This document shows, one piece after another, positions 10,757 to 22,213 of a DNA stretch of 64,000 nucleotides; positions within the stretch are counted from its first letter, which is position 1; the number at the start of each line of letters is the position of its first letter. The notes under the pieces were generated by a model, which saw nothing but the letters and a program-made list of their open reading frames with translations, searched no databases and was not told where the DNA came from. The position numbers were made by a program, and so were the translations under genes. The stretch lies in contig CAJNDS010001413.1 of assembly GCA_905221605.1 (NCBI GenBank), positions 67,501 to 131,500 of the forward strand, written 5' to 3'. The stretch is from Symbiodinium natans (lineage: Eukaryota > Sar > Dinophyceae > Suessiales > Symbiodiniaceae).

Positions 10757-12349
10757 AAAACTCCGCCAGACCGTCATCGAGCTGTGCCTGCCCATCTTTC
10801 CAGCCACTGACTTTAATTCTGTCGGATGGTGCAAGGAGAGTGACTGGGCTACATTCACCAGCAAGCAAGGAACTCTCTGGGCTTCTTTCAGCGTCACTGA
10901 GAAAAAGACAACAACAGCTCTGGTCATGAATCCTTGCTTCGCCTGTGGCACAGACCGCAGTTTGTCCGAGAAGTGCTGGCACAAGCCCACGCAAGCTCCG
11001 ATGGTAGACAAGCTCTCCTCCTGGATGGTCCCGTCCGCAAGGGTCAGTTTGCACCTGTGCGCTCAGGGTCACAGAGTGCAATCGCATGCCAGTATCAAGG
11101 ATACAACATGTCACGACATCTTGCAAAGTAGAAGTACGCAAACGCAGGACGGAACATGCCAGAACCAGGCCAGCTGACCTAGTTCATGGTTGAGATATTG
11201 TTAAAATGTTACATGTTTATTCCTTCTTGGGCATAAGTACCCTTAAAAATGGTAAAATGTTACCCAACAATTACAAAAAGACCTGAGAGTCTGCGGCTGC
11301 TGCTTCAGGATCATGAGCACGCTCGCGAGGTCGAAGCGCGCCGGTCCGAGCCATCTCAGCGGCTCCGCCACGACATCCACTTCGGCAAAGAGCCCAACGT
11401 AAACCTATGCTCCCCTTCGAACCTCAATAAAAAACAATATTTTTAACATCCTCTTGGGTTTTTTTATAAACAAAAATATGTATAAAAAAGAAAAAAGAAA
11501 TCCCAAGGGGGGATATAGAAACCATCATCACTGCCAGCAGGCGCCGGTTCATGACCTCCACCTCCAAGAGGTCGATGCAGGAGACCTGGCCGCCCGCGAG
11601 CCGGGCGAGGGACCACTGGAGCACCGCATCCATCCTCTACTCCCCTTTAGAACCTTCAAAAGAATAATGTGTTTCTTAATATCCTCTTAAATTTTATATA
11701 AACAAAAATAAAAAAAATAATTCCCAAGGGGGATAGAGCATCTCCGACCACACGGACACTTCCTCGCCTTGTCGCTGCATGTTCTGGCGCAGGGTCGCCG
11801 ACAGGCCGTTGCCGGTGCCCAAGGGGATCAGGCTCACGGGGATTCGCTGGGAATCCTCTCGCGCGAACATGCCATTCACAAGCTCGTGAAACGTGCCGTC
11901 GCCCCCAAGTGTCACTGCCGCCTGAAAATCTGTCAGCGGGAGGGTCATTCCCAGCTCGCGCGCGTGCCCTACACTCTCAGTGGCAATTGCTGTGCAATCG
12001 ATCCCGCGACGCCTCAAGCCTGGTAAGATCAGTTCCTTCAGAATCTTTTCCGACTGCCGCTTCCCGGCGTTGGGATTGTAGATAAGCAGCAGCTTCTTGA
12101 TCTGTATTTTCCTCGCACCGGGCATTTTGGACAGTGGGGGTACCAATGGCGCTGGCTCCGGCGGATTGAAAATGCCCTCGCAGCAGGTGCGCCGCAGCGA
12201 GAAGCAGCAGACGCAGCAGAAGACCACAAGGAACACCAATCCAACTGCCAGCACGATGTCTCGGTAGCTCGATTCTCGAAACTGGCTGCCGCAAATGAGA
12301 AGGCCTGCTGGCACCAGGACCTTGACCGGAGTGTCAACTTTCAACAGCA
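10757..12349 (-). CDS. Sphingosine kinase / DAG-kinase-catalytic-domain lipid kinase, multi-exon
   Basis: ATP-dependent lipid kinase of the sphingosine-kinase/DAGK_cat family. Exons in transcript order: 12349-11743, 11634-11523, 11404-11283, 11054-10943 and 10787 to about 10757. The first has an N-terminal membrane anchor (DIVLAVGLVFLVVFCCV), then LLLIYNPNAGKR, the nucleotide-binding GGDGTFHELVNGM, and PLGTGNGLSATL. The second gives SCIDLLEVEV; the third VGLFAEVDVV and RWLGPARFDL, matching the family block after the WG(F/L) motif; the fifth gives AQLDDGLAEFS, like the family APxAxLDDGLLD. Phases agree at every junction. Donors are GA, GT, GT and GC. The anchor suggests an ER or endosomal membrane location. 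The start codon and the last exon were not found. Lipid specificity cannot be read from sequence. Confidence 0.82.
11183..11279. repeat. Small dispersed repeat, copy 2, within kinase intron 3
   Basis: Clearly homologous to 9997-10089 (shared TTCATGGTTG, GTACCCTTAAAAATG, AAAATGTTACCCAAC). It occupies about half of intron 3 (11282-11055) and ends next to the GT donor. Confidence 0.75.
11405..11522 (-). mobile_element. Introner forming lipid-kinase intron 2 (GT-AG)
   Basis: A 118-bp intron in the same family as intron 1. The element begins CTATATCCCCCCTTGGG and ends GAAGGGGAGCATAG, with a GTTT target-site duplication (11519-11522 and 11401-11404). The duplication supplies GT and the element end supplies AG. 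The interior shares AAGAGGAT(A/G)TTAA and TTTGTTTATA blocks with intron 1. Confidence 0.82.
11635..11742 (-). mobile_element. Introner forming lipid-kinase intron 1 (GA-AG)
   Basis: A 108-bp intron. The inserted element begins CTCTATCCCCCTTGGG and ends AAAGGGGAGTAGAG, giving an inverted repeat of about 13 bp. It is bounded by a GATG target-site duplication (11739-11742 and 11631-11634). The duplication supplies the GA donor and the element supplies the AG acceptor. Removing it restores the reading frame across the kinase. Confidence 0.8.
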
Positions 12350-13386
12350 CTGACCTTCAATAGTACAGATTAGTACAGTACGAAACTGCGGTTCGTGGGA
12401 TATTAAACCAAAGCTTAACGATGCGGGCGGCCAGCGATGACAAGTGCTGATGTAATTTGTCACAAACCCTGTCTAAAGCCTGCGAGGTCCGCGCGCACCT
12501 TAAATGCATACACAACACATGTGAGTTAGGGGCCCGCATTGGTGCAAGGTTCGGTAGCTGTGTTCAGTGCTGTGCCAGGCCGCTCCCAAAGTGCAGCAGG
12601 CACAGCAGCTTCGGAGGAGCCGCATGGTCCGGTCGCAGCACCCCAAAATTCCCAGTCGCTGACAGTCTGCATCCTGCAGATCTTCCACCTCTTGGCACAG
12701 CTTGGCAACACTTCTACTCGTTGGGGAGGCTCGTGCTTTGCAGTTTACACATGATCCCTCCAAGGTCCCAAAGCTCCGTGCCAAGGGGCGTTGACAGTGA
12801 TGTCAGATATTTGAGCTCCCCACCATTGCCTGTCTCATAGAATGCATCCGTCTTGCTTTGGCGTATCGATCTTGACAACTATTTGAAGACTGGCAAAATT
12901 AAAATTAGCCGGCAACAGCAGGGCCTGGTACCCAGCTCGATGCGGGGATTTGGTAGGCCGGATGCATCGGCCAACAGCGCCATGCTACGTACCAGCACTG
13001 CCAGGAATAACGTCGCTACTTGTGTCTGCTCGCCAATTTCTTCTGAAATGCAGGGTTTGAAGGAAACAATCTGACCACACTGTCTGTTCCTGCACCGATG
13101 TACCAGTCAGAAATCCCTCTTCGACATGCGTTGTACAGTGTACACCATATGCGCTAAAACTAATTTCACACATAACACGAGAGCTACGTTGTATACTTCA
13201 CATGATGAAAAGCAGCTACTGCCATGTTCCAGGGTGCGCGTGTCGCAATTACAGTTTATGACCCGGTCGACTTCCTCTAATGTCCAAGTAGGCCATAGTG
13301 AAAGGCACCCCCAACTACACACATACTCTCGTTGCAAACACCTGACGGATCAATGGCGGGCTGGTAGAAACCAGCATTCTGTACAT

Positions 13387-13465
13387 GTTTACGAAAATAA
13401 GGTACCCCTCTTATAGCCTCCCAAATAGATTCCCTAATAAGATACCCCTAATATCGTAAACCCCC
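13387..13465. mobile_element. MITE-like element, family A
   Basis: Starts GTTTACGAAAATAAGGTACC and ends ACCCCTAATATCGTAAAC plus a C-run, giving inverted terminal repeats of about 13-20 bp. Related copies lie near 32361, 49251, 53653 and 55323. Confidence 0.7.
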
Positions 13466-14739
13466 ATGTTGTGCGGTCTTTGGGCACCTATCCCTCGCCC
13501 CGAAAGTTTTGGTTCCATTGGTTTTTCTTTGTTGCGAGCTCTCGTGCGGCTGCAAAACCCGGAAAAGATGAGATCTCTTTGTGCTTCACATAGTGGCAAG
13601 GCACTTTGAGGCTTGGGAGCAAGTGGGGCCTGCAGATCCCCCAAACATTGGCTTTTACACAGCCGGCTTGGCACATTCTTTGAACCCCGAAACCGACACA
13701 GTGGGACCTCTCCAGGGGCTTGGAATTTTGGAAGGCCCGAGGAGGCGCCGAGGAGGCTCCGGCGAGACCAACGCATTGGTTCTAACCCGGGCTTTTGTTG
13801 GGGTTATCCAGGATCCCCAGTGGCGTGGGGGCGGAGGTGTTATGAAGCGTGGGGCTTCCGCCTCCGCCCCGTGTTTTGGGAGTTGGGGCTTGCGTGGGTT
13901 CCGGGCTTGGGTTTGGGGCTTCGATTGACCTTGTTTGGTTTGGGTTTAGGGCTTATAGGCTTACCCTTTTTATAAGCTGTATAAGGTTACTGGACCTTGA
14001 AGTCTTACAGGGCGAAAAGGGTTCATGAAATTATATAAGGTTTCCGGGCTTATAGTTCATAGGGCGTACAACGATAACCAGGTCCAGATCATGTGCTCAC
14101 TGTGTTTGACTGAAGTCCAATTCTTTTTTCCCAGAACGAACGAGTCCTAAGCCCAGTCTTGCCCTTCCAGGCCTAAGGCTCAGCCTTCCCCTTCGCCCTC
14201 GCCTTCATGTCTCGACACTCTCAAACATCCCTCACAATCTTCGATCTTCGTTCCTTTCGTGCCATCGATCGAAGATCGTGGCTCTCCTGGAACCCAGGTA
14301 CCCCAAAACAGTTGGAGTAAAACAGCTCTACGCCAAACTTTCTGATGGACACGAATGATGCCATTTTTGCCTCGTCCGGCAACAACTCATCCTCAACGGC
14401 TAAGACTGAATTGCTAATTTCCTTCCTTTCCACGAAGTAGACGTTTCCCCCTTCTCGTTGTAGCCCTTGTGCCCGCTTTCAACATGGATACTCCTTGTGA
14501 ACACAGTAAAAACGTTCAATCTGATTTGCCACTCCGCCCGCCCGGCGTCCGGGTCTTCCTTGGTCTGGGGCTCCTTCCTTCCCTCGACATCCTCCTCTTG
14601 AAGAATCGACCTTTGCCCCTTCCTGCCCTTACGGCGCTGCCACGTAAACAGTGGATGACTTTACACCCTCACTCCTCCCGACGTAGACAGGGGAGGACGG
14701 GGGGCCTGGAGACGCCAGATGCCAAACCACGGATCTGCA

Positions 14740-14802
14740 TGTGTATATATATATATATATATATTTATTTATATATACATGTGTACACATATATATATAT
14801 AT
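14740..14802. repeat. TA dinucleotide-rich repeat
   Basis: (TA)n with TATTTATT and ACATGTGTACACA interruptions. Confidence 0.85.
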
Positions 14803-15395
14803 AATTTTTCAAGAATCCACTACATTGGAAGGTCATGACACACCCATGAAACCTGCCGTGAAACCTACAAATTTCAGAGCCAGAACAGCGTAGAGACCCT
14901 CTCGCTGCAAAGAGGAACCTCTGCAAGGCTACAATTGTCTGGACGGTTGGTGCCTGACGCGCTTCTGAAGCCCCCCAAACCAACTTGAAATCCCAAGCCA
15001 CATGTCGCTGCAGCTGAAAGATAAACCCAGAGCTAGCTGCTTTCAGGTGAAAATGGGTCAGGGGATACAGCCAAACGAGGGCCTGGCGAAGTTTGGGAAG
15101 CAGCGCGTTGCCGGTCTTTTCTGCTGCGCAATTCAGCAATAAAACGAGTAGCAAACATGAAGATAATGCCCAGCGACTCCAAAAAAAATGTGAACCCTAG
15201 AAGGCCTCAATTGCCAATCTCATGCCATGTCGGCTTCTACATCTCCTTAAGAAACATACACCATCTCAAGCTTTATAGCGCCCTAGGCCGACATATACAT
15301 CTCTTGCTGCGGCTGCCCCCTCACTGAAGTGATGGAGCCGCAAGTCTCAGTTCCTTCGTGGATTTGCTACTGGGCGTTGGCTCTGAAGAAATGAC

Positions 15396-15461
15396 GTTTA
15401 GGGTTTAGGGTTCAGGGTTCAGGGTTCAGGGTTTAGGGTTTAGGGTTTAGGGTTTAGGGTT
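15396..15461 (+). repeat. Interstitial telomeric repeat with TTCAGGG variants
   Basis: About nine units; three consecutive TTCAGGG units lie among TTTAGGG. Confidence 0.93.
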
Positions 15462-16142
15462 GCTAAATACCCTGAAGAACCTGCAGTAACCGGCCCATCG
15501 CATCCCAACGCGGAAGAAGAGGAAAGGTTGCCCAAGGCAGACTTGGTGTCGGTCTGTGGCTTCGTCTTGGCGTGGGTGAAGCTCTCATACACCTCAACTC
15601 TGCTTCAGACGAAGTTGGGCACCAGAAGCTCTCAGCGGGTGAGGCTTCAGACTTCAGCGCACCCCGGCGCCACTACCCCAAAGCGAATACCGCTTAAGCA
15701 CTTTGGGTGGTCCGGGGGGAGGGGGCCTGCATCAGCGTGCAGCCAAGATTCCGCATCGCGTGAGAAAAAACGCATCGACTCCTTCACCTTCAAGCTGTCG
15801 TCTCGGGCCCATAACCGCCTAATCCCTGAGCTCCAAGAACTACGGTATGTTTTGTGACTTGCGAAAGGGCTCGCGATCTTTAGGGACCTGTAGCTTGAGG
15901 TGCTGGACCCTACCCAAAGAGATCCTCCAACGTAAGCTAGGACCCGCGAAACAAGACACAAGAGAATCGCGGCAACAATGAAACTGAGTCTGCTCAGACC
16001 TTCGCCTAAAGAGGAAGAAACACCAAACGTCACACATGGCAGAGTCTCGAAGAATTGCGAAGAAGGGACGCTCAACAAGGGAGGGCTTTGGCATAGTTCC
16101 AGGGTCACCCCCTTCGCTAGGAGCAGCCGAACTTAATCCCAA

Positions 16143-16167
16143 AAACACACACACACACACACCCACG

Positions 16168-16208
<41 letters not shown>

Positions 16209-16283
16209 ACGCACGCACGCACGCACACACACACACACACCCACCCACCCACCCACCCACCCACCCACCCACCCACCCACCCA

Positions 16284-16343
<60 letters not shown>

Positions 16344-16375
16344 CCCACGCACACACACACACACACACACACACA
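16143..16375. repeat. Compound microsatellite (CA)n/(CCCA)n/(GCAC)n
   Basis: Blocks of CA, CCCA and GCAC repeats just upstream of copia copy 1. Long open frames here are repeat artefacts. Confidence 0.95.
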
Positions 16376-16417
16376 AAACTCAGAATCATGTGCCTTGAAC
16401 AAAGACCCTAAACCCTA

Positions 16418-16514
16418 TGCGGAGCTGCAACTGGTATTGTAGAAAGGAGTTGGTGATGGGAGTTGAAAGGGTCAACGTACCCGGAAATCTTTTTTGGCTC
16501 GGTTGCCCCCCGTA
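16418..16514 (+). repeat. Copy 1 5' LTR, 97 bp, internally deleted
   Basis: Begins TGCGGAGCTGCAACTGG and ends GGTTGCCCCCCGTA. Relative to the 219-bp 3' LTR it lacks about 122 bp between GGCTC and GGTTGCCCCCC. The junction has 1-2 bases of microhomology. The rest is identical to the 3' LTR. Confidence 0.92.
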
Positions 16515-16526
16515 GGTTATGAGCCC
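16515..16526 (+). promoter_or_regulatory. Primer-binding site, half-tRNA-Met type (copy 1)
   Basis: GGTTATGAGCCC follows the LTR directly. It is complementary to GGGCTCATAACC, the anticodon stem-loop region of a tRNA-Met (CAU anticodon). This is the same kind of site as in Drosophila copia, which uses a 5' half of initiator tRNA-Met as primer. It does not match a tRNA 3' end. The primer identity is inferred. Confidence 0.65.
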
Positions 16527-16576
16527 AAATTAGGCTTCCTGCGGAATAGGTAAAGATTTTTCGTTTGTTTAACGCC

Positions 16577-19500
16577 ATGGACATGATGCGGCGTCGCTCT
16601 GAGCCTGGACTGTCGCCAACGGCCAATGAAGCCGAAGGAAATCGCGGTGATGGGGGTGATGAACGACAACAAATGGTACAAGCGCTGACAGATGGTAGGG
16701 AGGTTGCAATGATACAACCAACGCCTCAGGTGGAAAACGAAGTGGTTCCGGTTCAAGCAGCAAATCCTTTCTGGAGCGAGCGGGCTCAAGAAGAAATGAG
16801 ACTTAGGCAATCAAGGCCGGCAAGTCTTCCTGCGAGCGGAGGGGATAGAAGTGGTGAAGGTACGAGGAGGCCGCCTTCGCTGCAAGATCTTTTGGGTCAG
16901 GAACCTGCACCTGTTGAGAGACCATCGTCAGGCTTAATGGGCCAGATGGAACGAGGTACTATTGGTGGAGTGCAAGCAGACGAAGAGCTCATTCCTGATG
17001 TTAGTGGTGAAGAGCAAACTGAAGATATGGCGGTGGTAAAGCGTGCGCTGAAAGAGTTGCTTGTGCAAACAAAGGAGCTGGGGAACAGGTTGCATCGGGT
17101 GGAGGAGAAAAGCTATACCTCTGCTGCATCTGGGTCAGCTTCAAGGGCACGGAGCTCTGGAGTGGTGGACGCAAACACGGCATATCCTCTAGGAATGACT
17201 CCAGAGAAGCAGTACCTGCCAGGACAAGTTTTCTACACGGATGGTATGGGTGGTTTTTGGACTGTGTTGCCTGATGGGACATGGCTGCCTATTGAGGGCT
17301 ACGACCTGCCAAAGGGTTGTGATCTTCAATCCTTGCCTGGGTCCAGGAAGGGGGATGTTCAAGTGGAGGATGAAAAAGAAGTGCCAATGATGCATGTAGC
17401 TGAAGGGAAGAAACCCTCCAGATTGCCTCCATTGAATTACCCCACGGGAGGTCCTGCAAGTGGTGGATATGCAAGTGGACCACCTGGTTTAACACATGTT
17501 CCGATTACTTCCGTGCCGTCGGGTGTTGATGGTTCTGCCGCACCTGTGGGGAACCAGCCCGGTTTTGTTTCAGCTCGGGAAACTGCAACGCAAGAGAACT
17601 CAGCAGGATCGGGTGGATATACAATGGTGGATGATGTTCCGTATCGGTGGAAAATGGTCGCTGGGAAGTTGGAATTGGAAAAGGTTCCGCTCACAGCTGT
17701 TACGCCCGGTATAGGACATGGACGACCTCAAGGGCCTGGTGGAAGGGTCAGTTTACCTCCTGGAGCAGTGGTGCCACGTGGTATGCCAATCATTGGTGAT
17801 AGTTCTGGAACCGAACGTCCGGAGGCTCTCGGGAAGCATGTGATGAGCCTTCCAACTTTGGCAGACTACACACCAAGCAATCCGACGGCACTGGGTGATT
17901 GGATCGCAATGATCGAACCAATGTTGTCTTCGCTGACAGATACAGGAAGAGTGTGGTGGCAATGCGTCTACTCAAAGGCGTATCAGGCGTATGCCAAATG
18001 GTTGAGTGTTTCTCCGCTGGAAAGGTTGGGCATCAAGGCTGAGCTGGAAGGGCTCAAAGTGGTTCAAACTGTGCATGTTTTGTTGGAGCAGAGAGCGGTG
18101 TCTTTGCTGTTACAGGCGATCCCGGAGAGATTGAAGACCGAGATCGTTTCCACTCGAATGTTGGGGTCAGTGATGATATTTTACAAATTGCTGACGGTCT
18201 ACCAACCAGGTGGAGCAAATGAGCGCAGCACAATGTTGAACTTCTTGGTGCAACCATCTCCAGCAACCTCGATTTCAGAGGCCATAAAGGGAGTGCGTCA
18301 ATGGGCACAATGGCGTTCCCGATTAAGGGAGTTGAGAGCGGCCGAGCCGGACGCTACCTTGCTTATCAAGGGATTGGATGGTTTATCATCCGCGTTGCTG
18401 GCAAAACACCCTACGGTTCATTTCAGAGTGGCATCCTTTCGGGAGAAATTGGGGGTGGACTACTCGCCGACCTCTGAAACTGCGACAAAACTAGCTGAAA
18501 TGTTACAGGCAGAGTTTGAACTGCTATTGCATAGTGCTGGTGAACAAGAGGTGAAGCAGGACTCGGACGCCAAGAAAAGGGCCAGGTTAAACAAGGCCCA
18601 AAAGGGAACTGGTGACGAGACAGAGGAGGGTGACAAAGGCAAAGGGAAAGGAAAAAGGTACAGCGGAGATGGTGACCGTCCTTTCTGTTGGATATATGGG
18701 AAGACTGATGCAGGTTGCAAGTTCGGATCCCGCTGCAAATTTCGCCATGACAAAGACTCCCTTGAGCGAGGAAGATGTTTTGAGTGTGGGGCCGTTGGCC
18801 ATCTGCAGCCGCAATGTCCATATAAGGATGGTGCAAGTTCCAATGTGGACTCAAATCCTGAGAGGAGTAGATCTAAAGGGAATTCTCCCAAAGGGGGAAA
18901 GGGCGGCAAAGGTGCGAAATGGGGAAATGCCAAAAAGGCAGAGGTAGCTGAAGGGGGAGATGAGACGGCTAATGCGGGATTGGATAAAGGTTCTGCAAGT
19001 CCCTCATCGCCATCAACGGCCAATCAGGTCCTTGTTGAAGCGTTAAAAGCGCTGAAATCTATGAAGCTGTCATCAGAACAGTCGGCATCAGGCGGGGATC
19101 CCAGTGTTCGAATGTTATGTGGCTCTGGGCTGCTTCAGCAGGAAGGGAGAGTGGCGTTGGTGGATACAGCTGCTACGCATCTTGTGCGGACGCTTTTTCC
19201 ATGGGAATGTTTACCCGACACTACTGTTATGGTGCAAAGCGCGCTTGGTGGTGTGACAATGAGGATTACAGAGAAAGGGACGTTGATTAGGGAAGACAAT
19301 GGGCCCCTGATTATCCCTCTCTGGTTGATTTTGGAGTTTGGGGCGAACCTCACTGTGATCAATGGGATGTGTCACGTGGGTGCAAAATCTTCGCTGGACC
19401 AGCTCTTGTGGTTTGAACATGGCTGTTTGGTTATGGATTACAAAACAGCTGAAAAAATGGTTTTGCATGCTGAAAGGCAGCGTGCGTCTTGGTCCCATTC

Positions 19501-21100
19501 TCAATGGAGGAATGGAAGGGCGGACTGTGGAGTCGGTTCGTCGGATGCCACGTTGTTGCCGAAGCAGGGAGAAGGCCGAGGAGTATGCGTTCTACATGTG
19601 GCCAGGGTTTCTGACACCAATGAGTGTTCGGGAATGGGCATGTTGGACTCGGGAGCATCACATCCTCTCAGATCACTTCGTCCTGGTGAACAGCTTCCGC
19701 AGCAAAAGGTGTTGGTGTCTTTAGCTGTTGGATCTCGGGAGATGTGTATTACCCCAGGTGGGACCCTGGTAACTCCTGAAATGGTAGATCCACTAGTGCC
19801 AATTGGCAAAGCGAGCGCCTTGGTTGGTCTCAGAGTTCAGTGGCGTGGTGGCAAGTGCACAGCCTCACATCCTGTTCTGGGGGAACTTCGCGTTCGTGAT
19901 CTGAATGGGTGCCCTTGTTTAGAAAAGGAGGTGGCGCTTCAGATCATTGATGAAATGGATTGGTGCTCACCAAAGCAAGCTTTGAAGGTGGCACGTATGG
20001 TTCAAGGGTGTCCGAATACGGACAACGAGGTGGCTGTAAAAACGTCGTTGCAAAGCGCAGCGCGGACAGCGTCAGCGAATGAGGAGGAGTTCGTCCAGGC
20101 ATGCTGGAGATTTCTTCGGTGGTATTATGGGGATATACCAGAAAATATGCTGATGGAGCTGTTGCCACGTGGAGATATTGCGGCGTTGCCTTTCAACCGT
20201 CATAAAAGGAGACGGCTGGCACGAGCAAAAAGGGTGGTGGTACACCTATTTTCGGGGAAACAAAAATGGCATTTTCCCAGTCGGGATGTGGAGGTACTGG
20301 AGCTGGATTTGACAAAAGGCGGTGACCTACATAATTCGAGCGTCTGGAAGTATCTTCTGCATCTGGCGGCTGAAGGAAAGGTGGTTGCTGTGGTTGGAGG
20401 ACCTCCATGCAGGACAGTGTCAAGGTTGAGAGGTGAAGACGGTGGTCCACCTGTATTACGCCGACGCTGTGGGCCTGAACGGTTGGGATTAAAAAGTCTT
20501 CCTTGGCCACATCAAGAATTAGCTCAAAAGGATGGTGTTTTACTTCTGAAGATGCTTTTCCTATATGACGTGGCGGTGCATTCAAGGTGTGGAACTGCTG
20601 AAGTCATCAATGGAAGTTCTGTCTTCTTTGGCATGGAAAGCCCTGGGGACCCTGAACTCATAGGGAAAGATTTCTCTCAGAACGGCAAAACGGTCTTGAG
20701 TGCTGAGGATCTGGTGGATGGTTCTCAGGAAGGGCTCTCAAGTCCTACCTTCTGGAGTTGGCCAGAGGTGAAAAGCTTTTGTGAGCGTTATGGAATGTAC
20801 GCTGCACATTTTGATCAAGGAGCACTGGGACATGCTCTGGTGAAACCTACGACTTTCCTGGTGTCTGATATGGAACTATGGGAATCGTTGGAACAGGTTC
20901 GCGTGGTTGTTCCGTGGTCAGCAACATTCGCTTCTACCCTGGAAGAGCGGATTGGACAATCCTCCATATGGGCGCGATGGGCGTTTGGATTGGTTAAAAG
21001 AATACGTCACAGGTTGGCACAATGGTTGCATGAGAGCGATGCTGAACGGGAAGCTATGGTGTTAAAAAAGAAGAACGAGAAGGGACGTTACGGAGGTTGA
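16577..21100 (+). pseudogene. Copy 1 gag / protease / methyltransferase-like segment
   Basis: First open segment of the copy 1 polyprotein. I start it at ATG 16577 (CGCCATGG context), although the frame is open slightly upstream. In order: low-complexity gag; CCCH finger (18686-18748, C-x9-C-x5-C-x3-H); CCHC knuckle (18776-18817, C-x2-C-x4-H-x4-C); first protease-like motif VDTAATH (Asp codon 19163); second protease motif LDSGASH (Asp codon 19646); C5-methyltransferase-like block with HLFSG and GGPPCRTVS (Cys codon 20408). A one-base loss in an A-run near 21065 shifts the frame into TGA at 21098-21100. This copy keeps the 16 bases missing from copy 2's gag. Confidence 0.9.
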
Positions 21101-21103
21101 CAG

Positions 21104-22213
21104 ACTGAGGAGCGAGCTTTCCGTGACCATTGCCTAAGGGGGCATATTCCTTTCAGACGTGATTGTCAAATCTGTGTGTCTGCCGCTGGAAAAGAGCGTC
21201 GCCATTTGAGGCGGAAGCATGGGGATGCTTACACTTTATCATTGGACTTAGCGGGTCCATACAAGTGTTCAAAGGATGCTCACCAGCAGAAGCCACGACA
21301 CGCTGTTATTGGTGTGTATCAGTTTCCAATGTTGGATCCCAATGTGGGTCGCCCTCCAGAAAAGGAGGGAGATGCGGATGAGGTGGAAGATCAGGTGGCA
21401 GATGATGGTGCTGGTGTCGGAGAATGGTTAGGCGATGCAGTCGCTAACTTCGAGGAGGAAGACTCTGCGCCGGTGGAACCTGCGCCAGTTCTGGAGGCAG
21501 AGGTGTTGAAAATCCAAGCTTCTGAAAAATCCTGGAAGGAACTGAAGGACCACTTGACCCAACCTGTCCGTATGATCAACTTCGTTATGGTGGAGCCGAT
21601 TATGGACAAACAGCAAACAACTGTTTTGTCGGCAGTTCAAAGAATGATGGTGCGCTTGCAGAGACATGGGTATCCGGTGTTGAGAATCCACTCAGATCGA
21701 GCGGGGGAGTTTGTCAATGCACGCTTCCGGTCCTTTTGTGAAACTCGTCTGATATATAGGACCACTGGTGATCCTGGAGTCCCGCAAACAAATGGGCGCG
21801 CTGAAGCATGTGTGGGTTTATTCAAACGTGGTGTCAGGTCGCTCTTAAAGGAGGCGCGACTCGGGCCGGCGTACTGGGCACTGGCTGCTCGCCATTGGTC
21901 AATGTTACGGTGGCAGAAAGCTGAAAGGGAGTTGGGGTTAAATCCTAAAGCATTGCTTCCCTTTGGTGCTCAGATTCAAGTCAAACGTCGTCCGTGGGAG
22001 TTGCTGGGTCCGGATGGAACAAAGAAAGGTCGGCAATGGGTCGATCGTACGCAGCCCGCGCTTCTTTTGGGTCCATGCGATGACCTACCTGGTGGTTATT
22101 GGGTGGAAGCTCAAGGGACTGCAAAAGATCCGGATGAACTGGTGTTATTTCCCTGCACTACGATTTTTTCCAATATAAAGGAACCGCCTGAGTTGGAGCT
22201 GGAAGGGGTGGTA
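21104..22213 (+). pseudogene. Copy 1 integrase segment
   Basis: A one-base gain just after the stop returns the sequence to the original frame. It encodes a His/Cys region (about 21120-21185) and an integrase core with Asp in LDLAGP (21245), Asp in HSDRAGEF (21695) and Glu in NGRAEAC (21803). A one-base deletion near 22213 (GTAGAGAAC here, GTAGAAGAAC in copy 2) ends the frame; the shifted reading stops at 22336. Confidence 0.88.

Larger units (their letters stand above)
12353..16137. other. Gene-poor interval upstream of the lipid kinase
   Basis: No recognised exon. It holds a small inverted-repeat element (13387-13465), (TA)n near 14740-14802, a telomeric block (15396-15461) and several unassigned open frames. 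A minus-strand frame at 15647-16108 has a hydrophobic stretch (FIVAAILLCLVSRVLAYV) but no identifiable domain. First exons of the kinase gene may be here. Confidence 0.4.

Noticed and set aside
15647-16108. Minus-strand frame with a hydrophobic segment as a membrane protein
   Set aside because: A single hydrophobic stretch, no family motif, and no splice or phase support.
18423-19023. Antisense frames of 143-187 codons inside the copia gag (also 40583-41183)
   Set aside because: They are shadows of the plus-strand gag. No domain is visible, and they share the codon positions of the conserved polyprotein.
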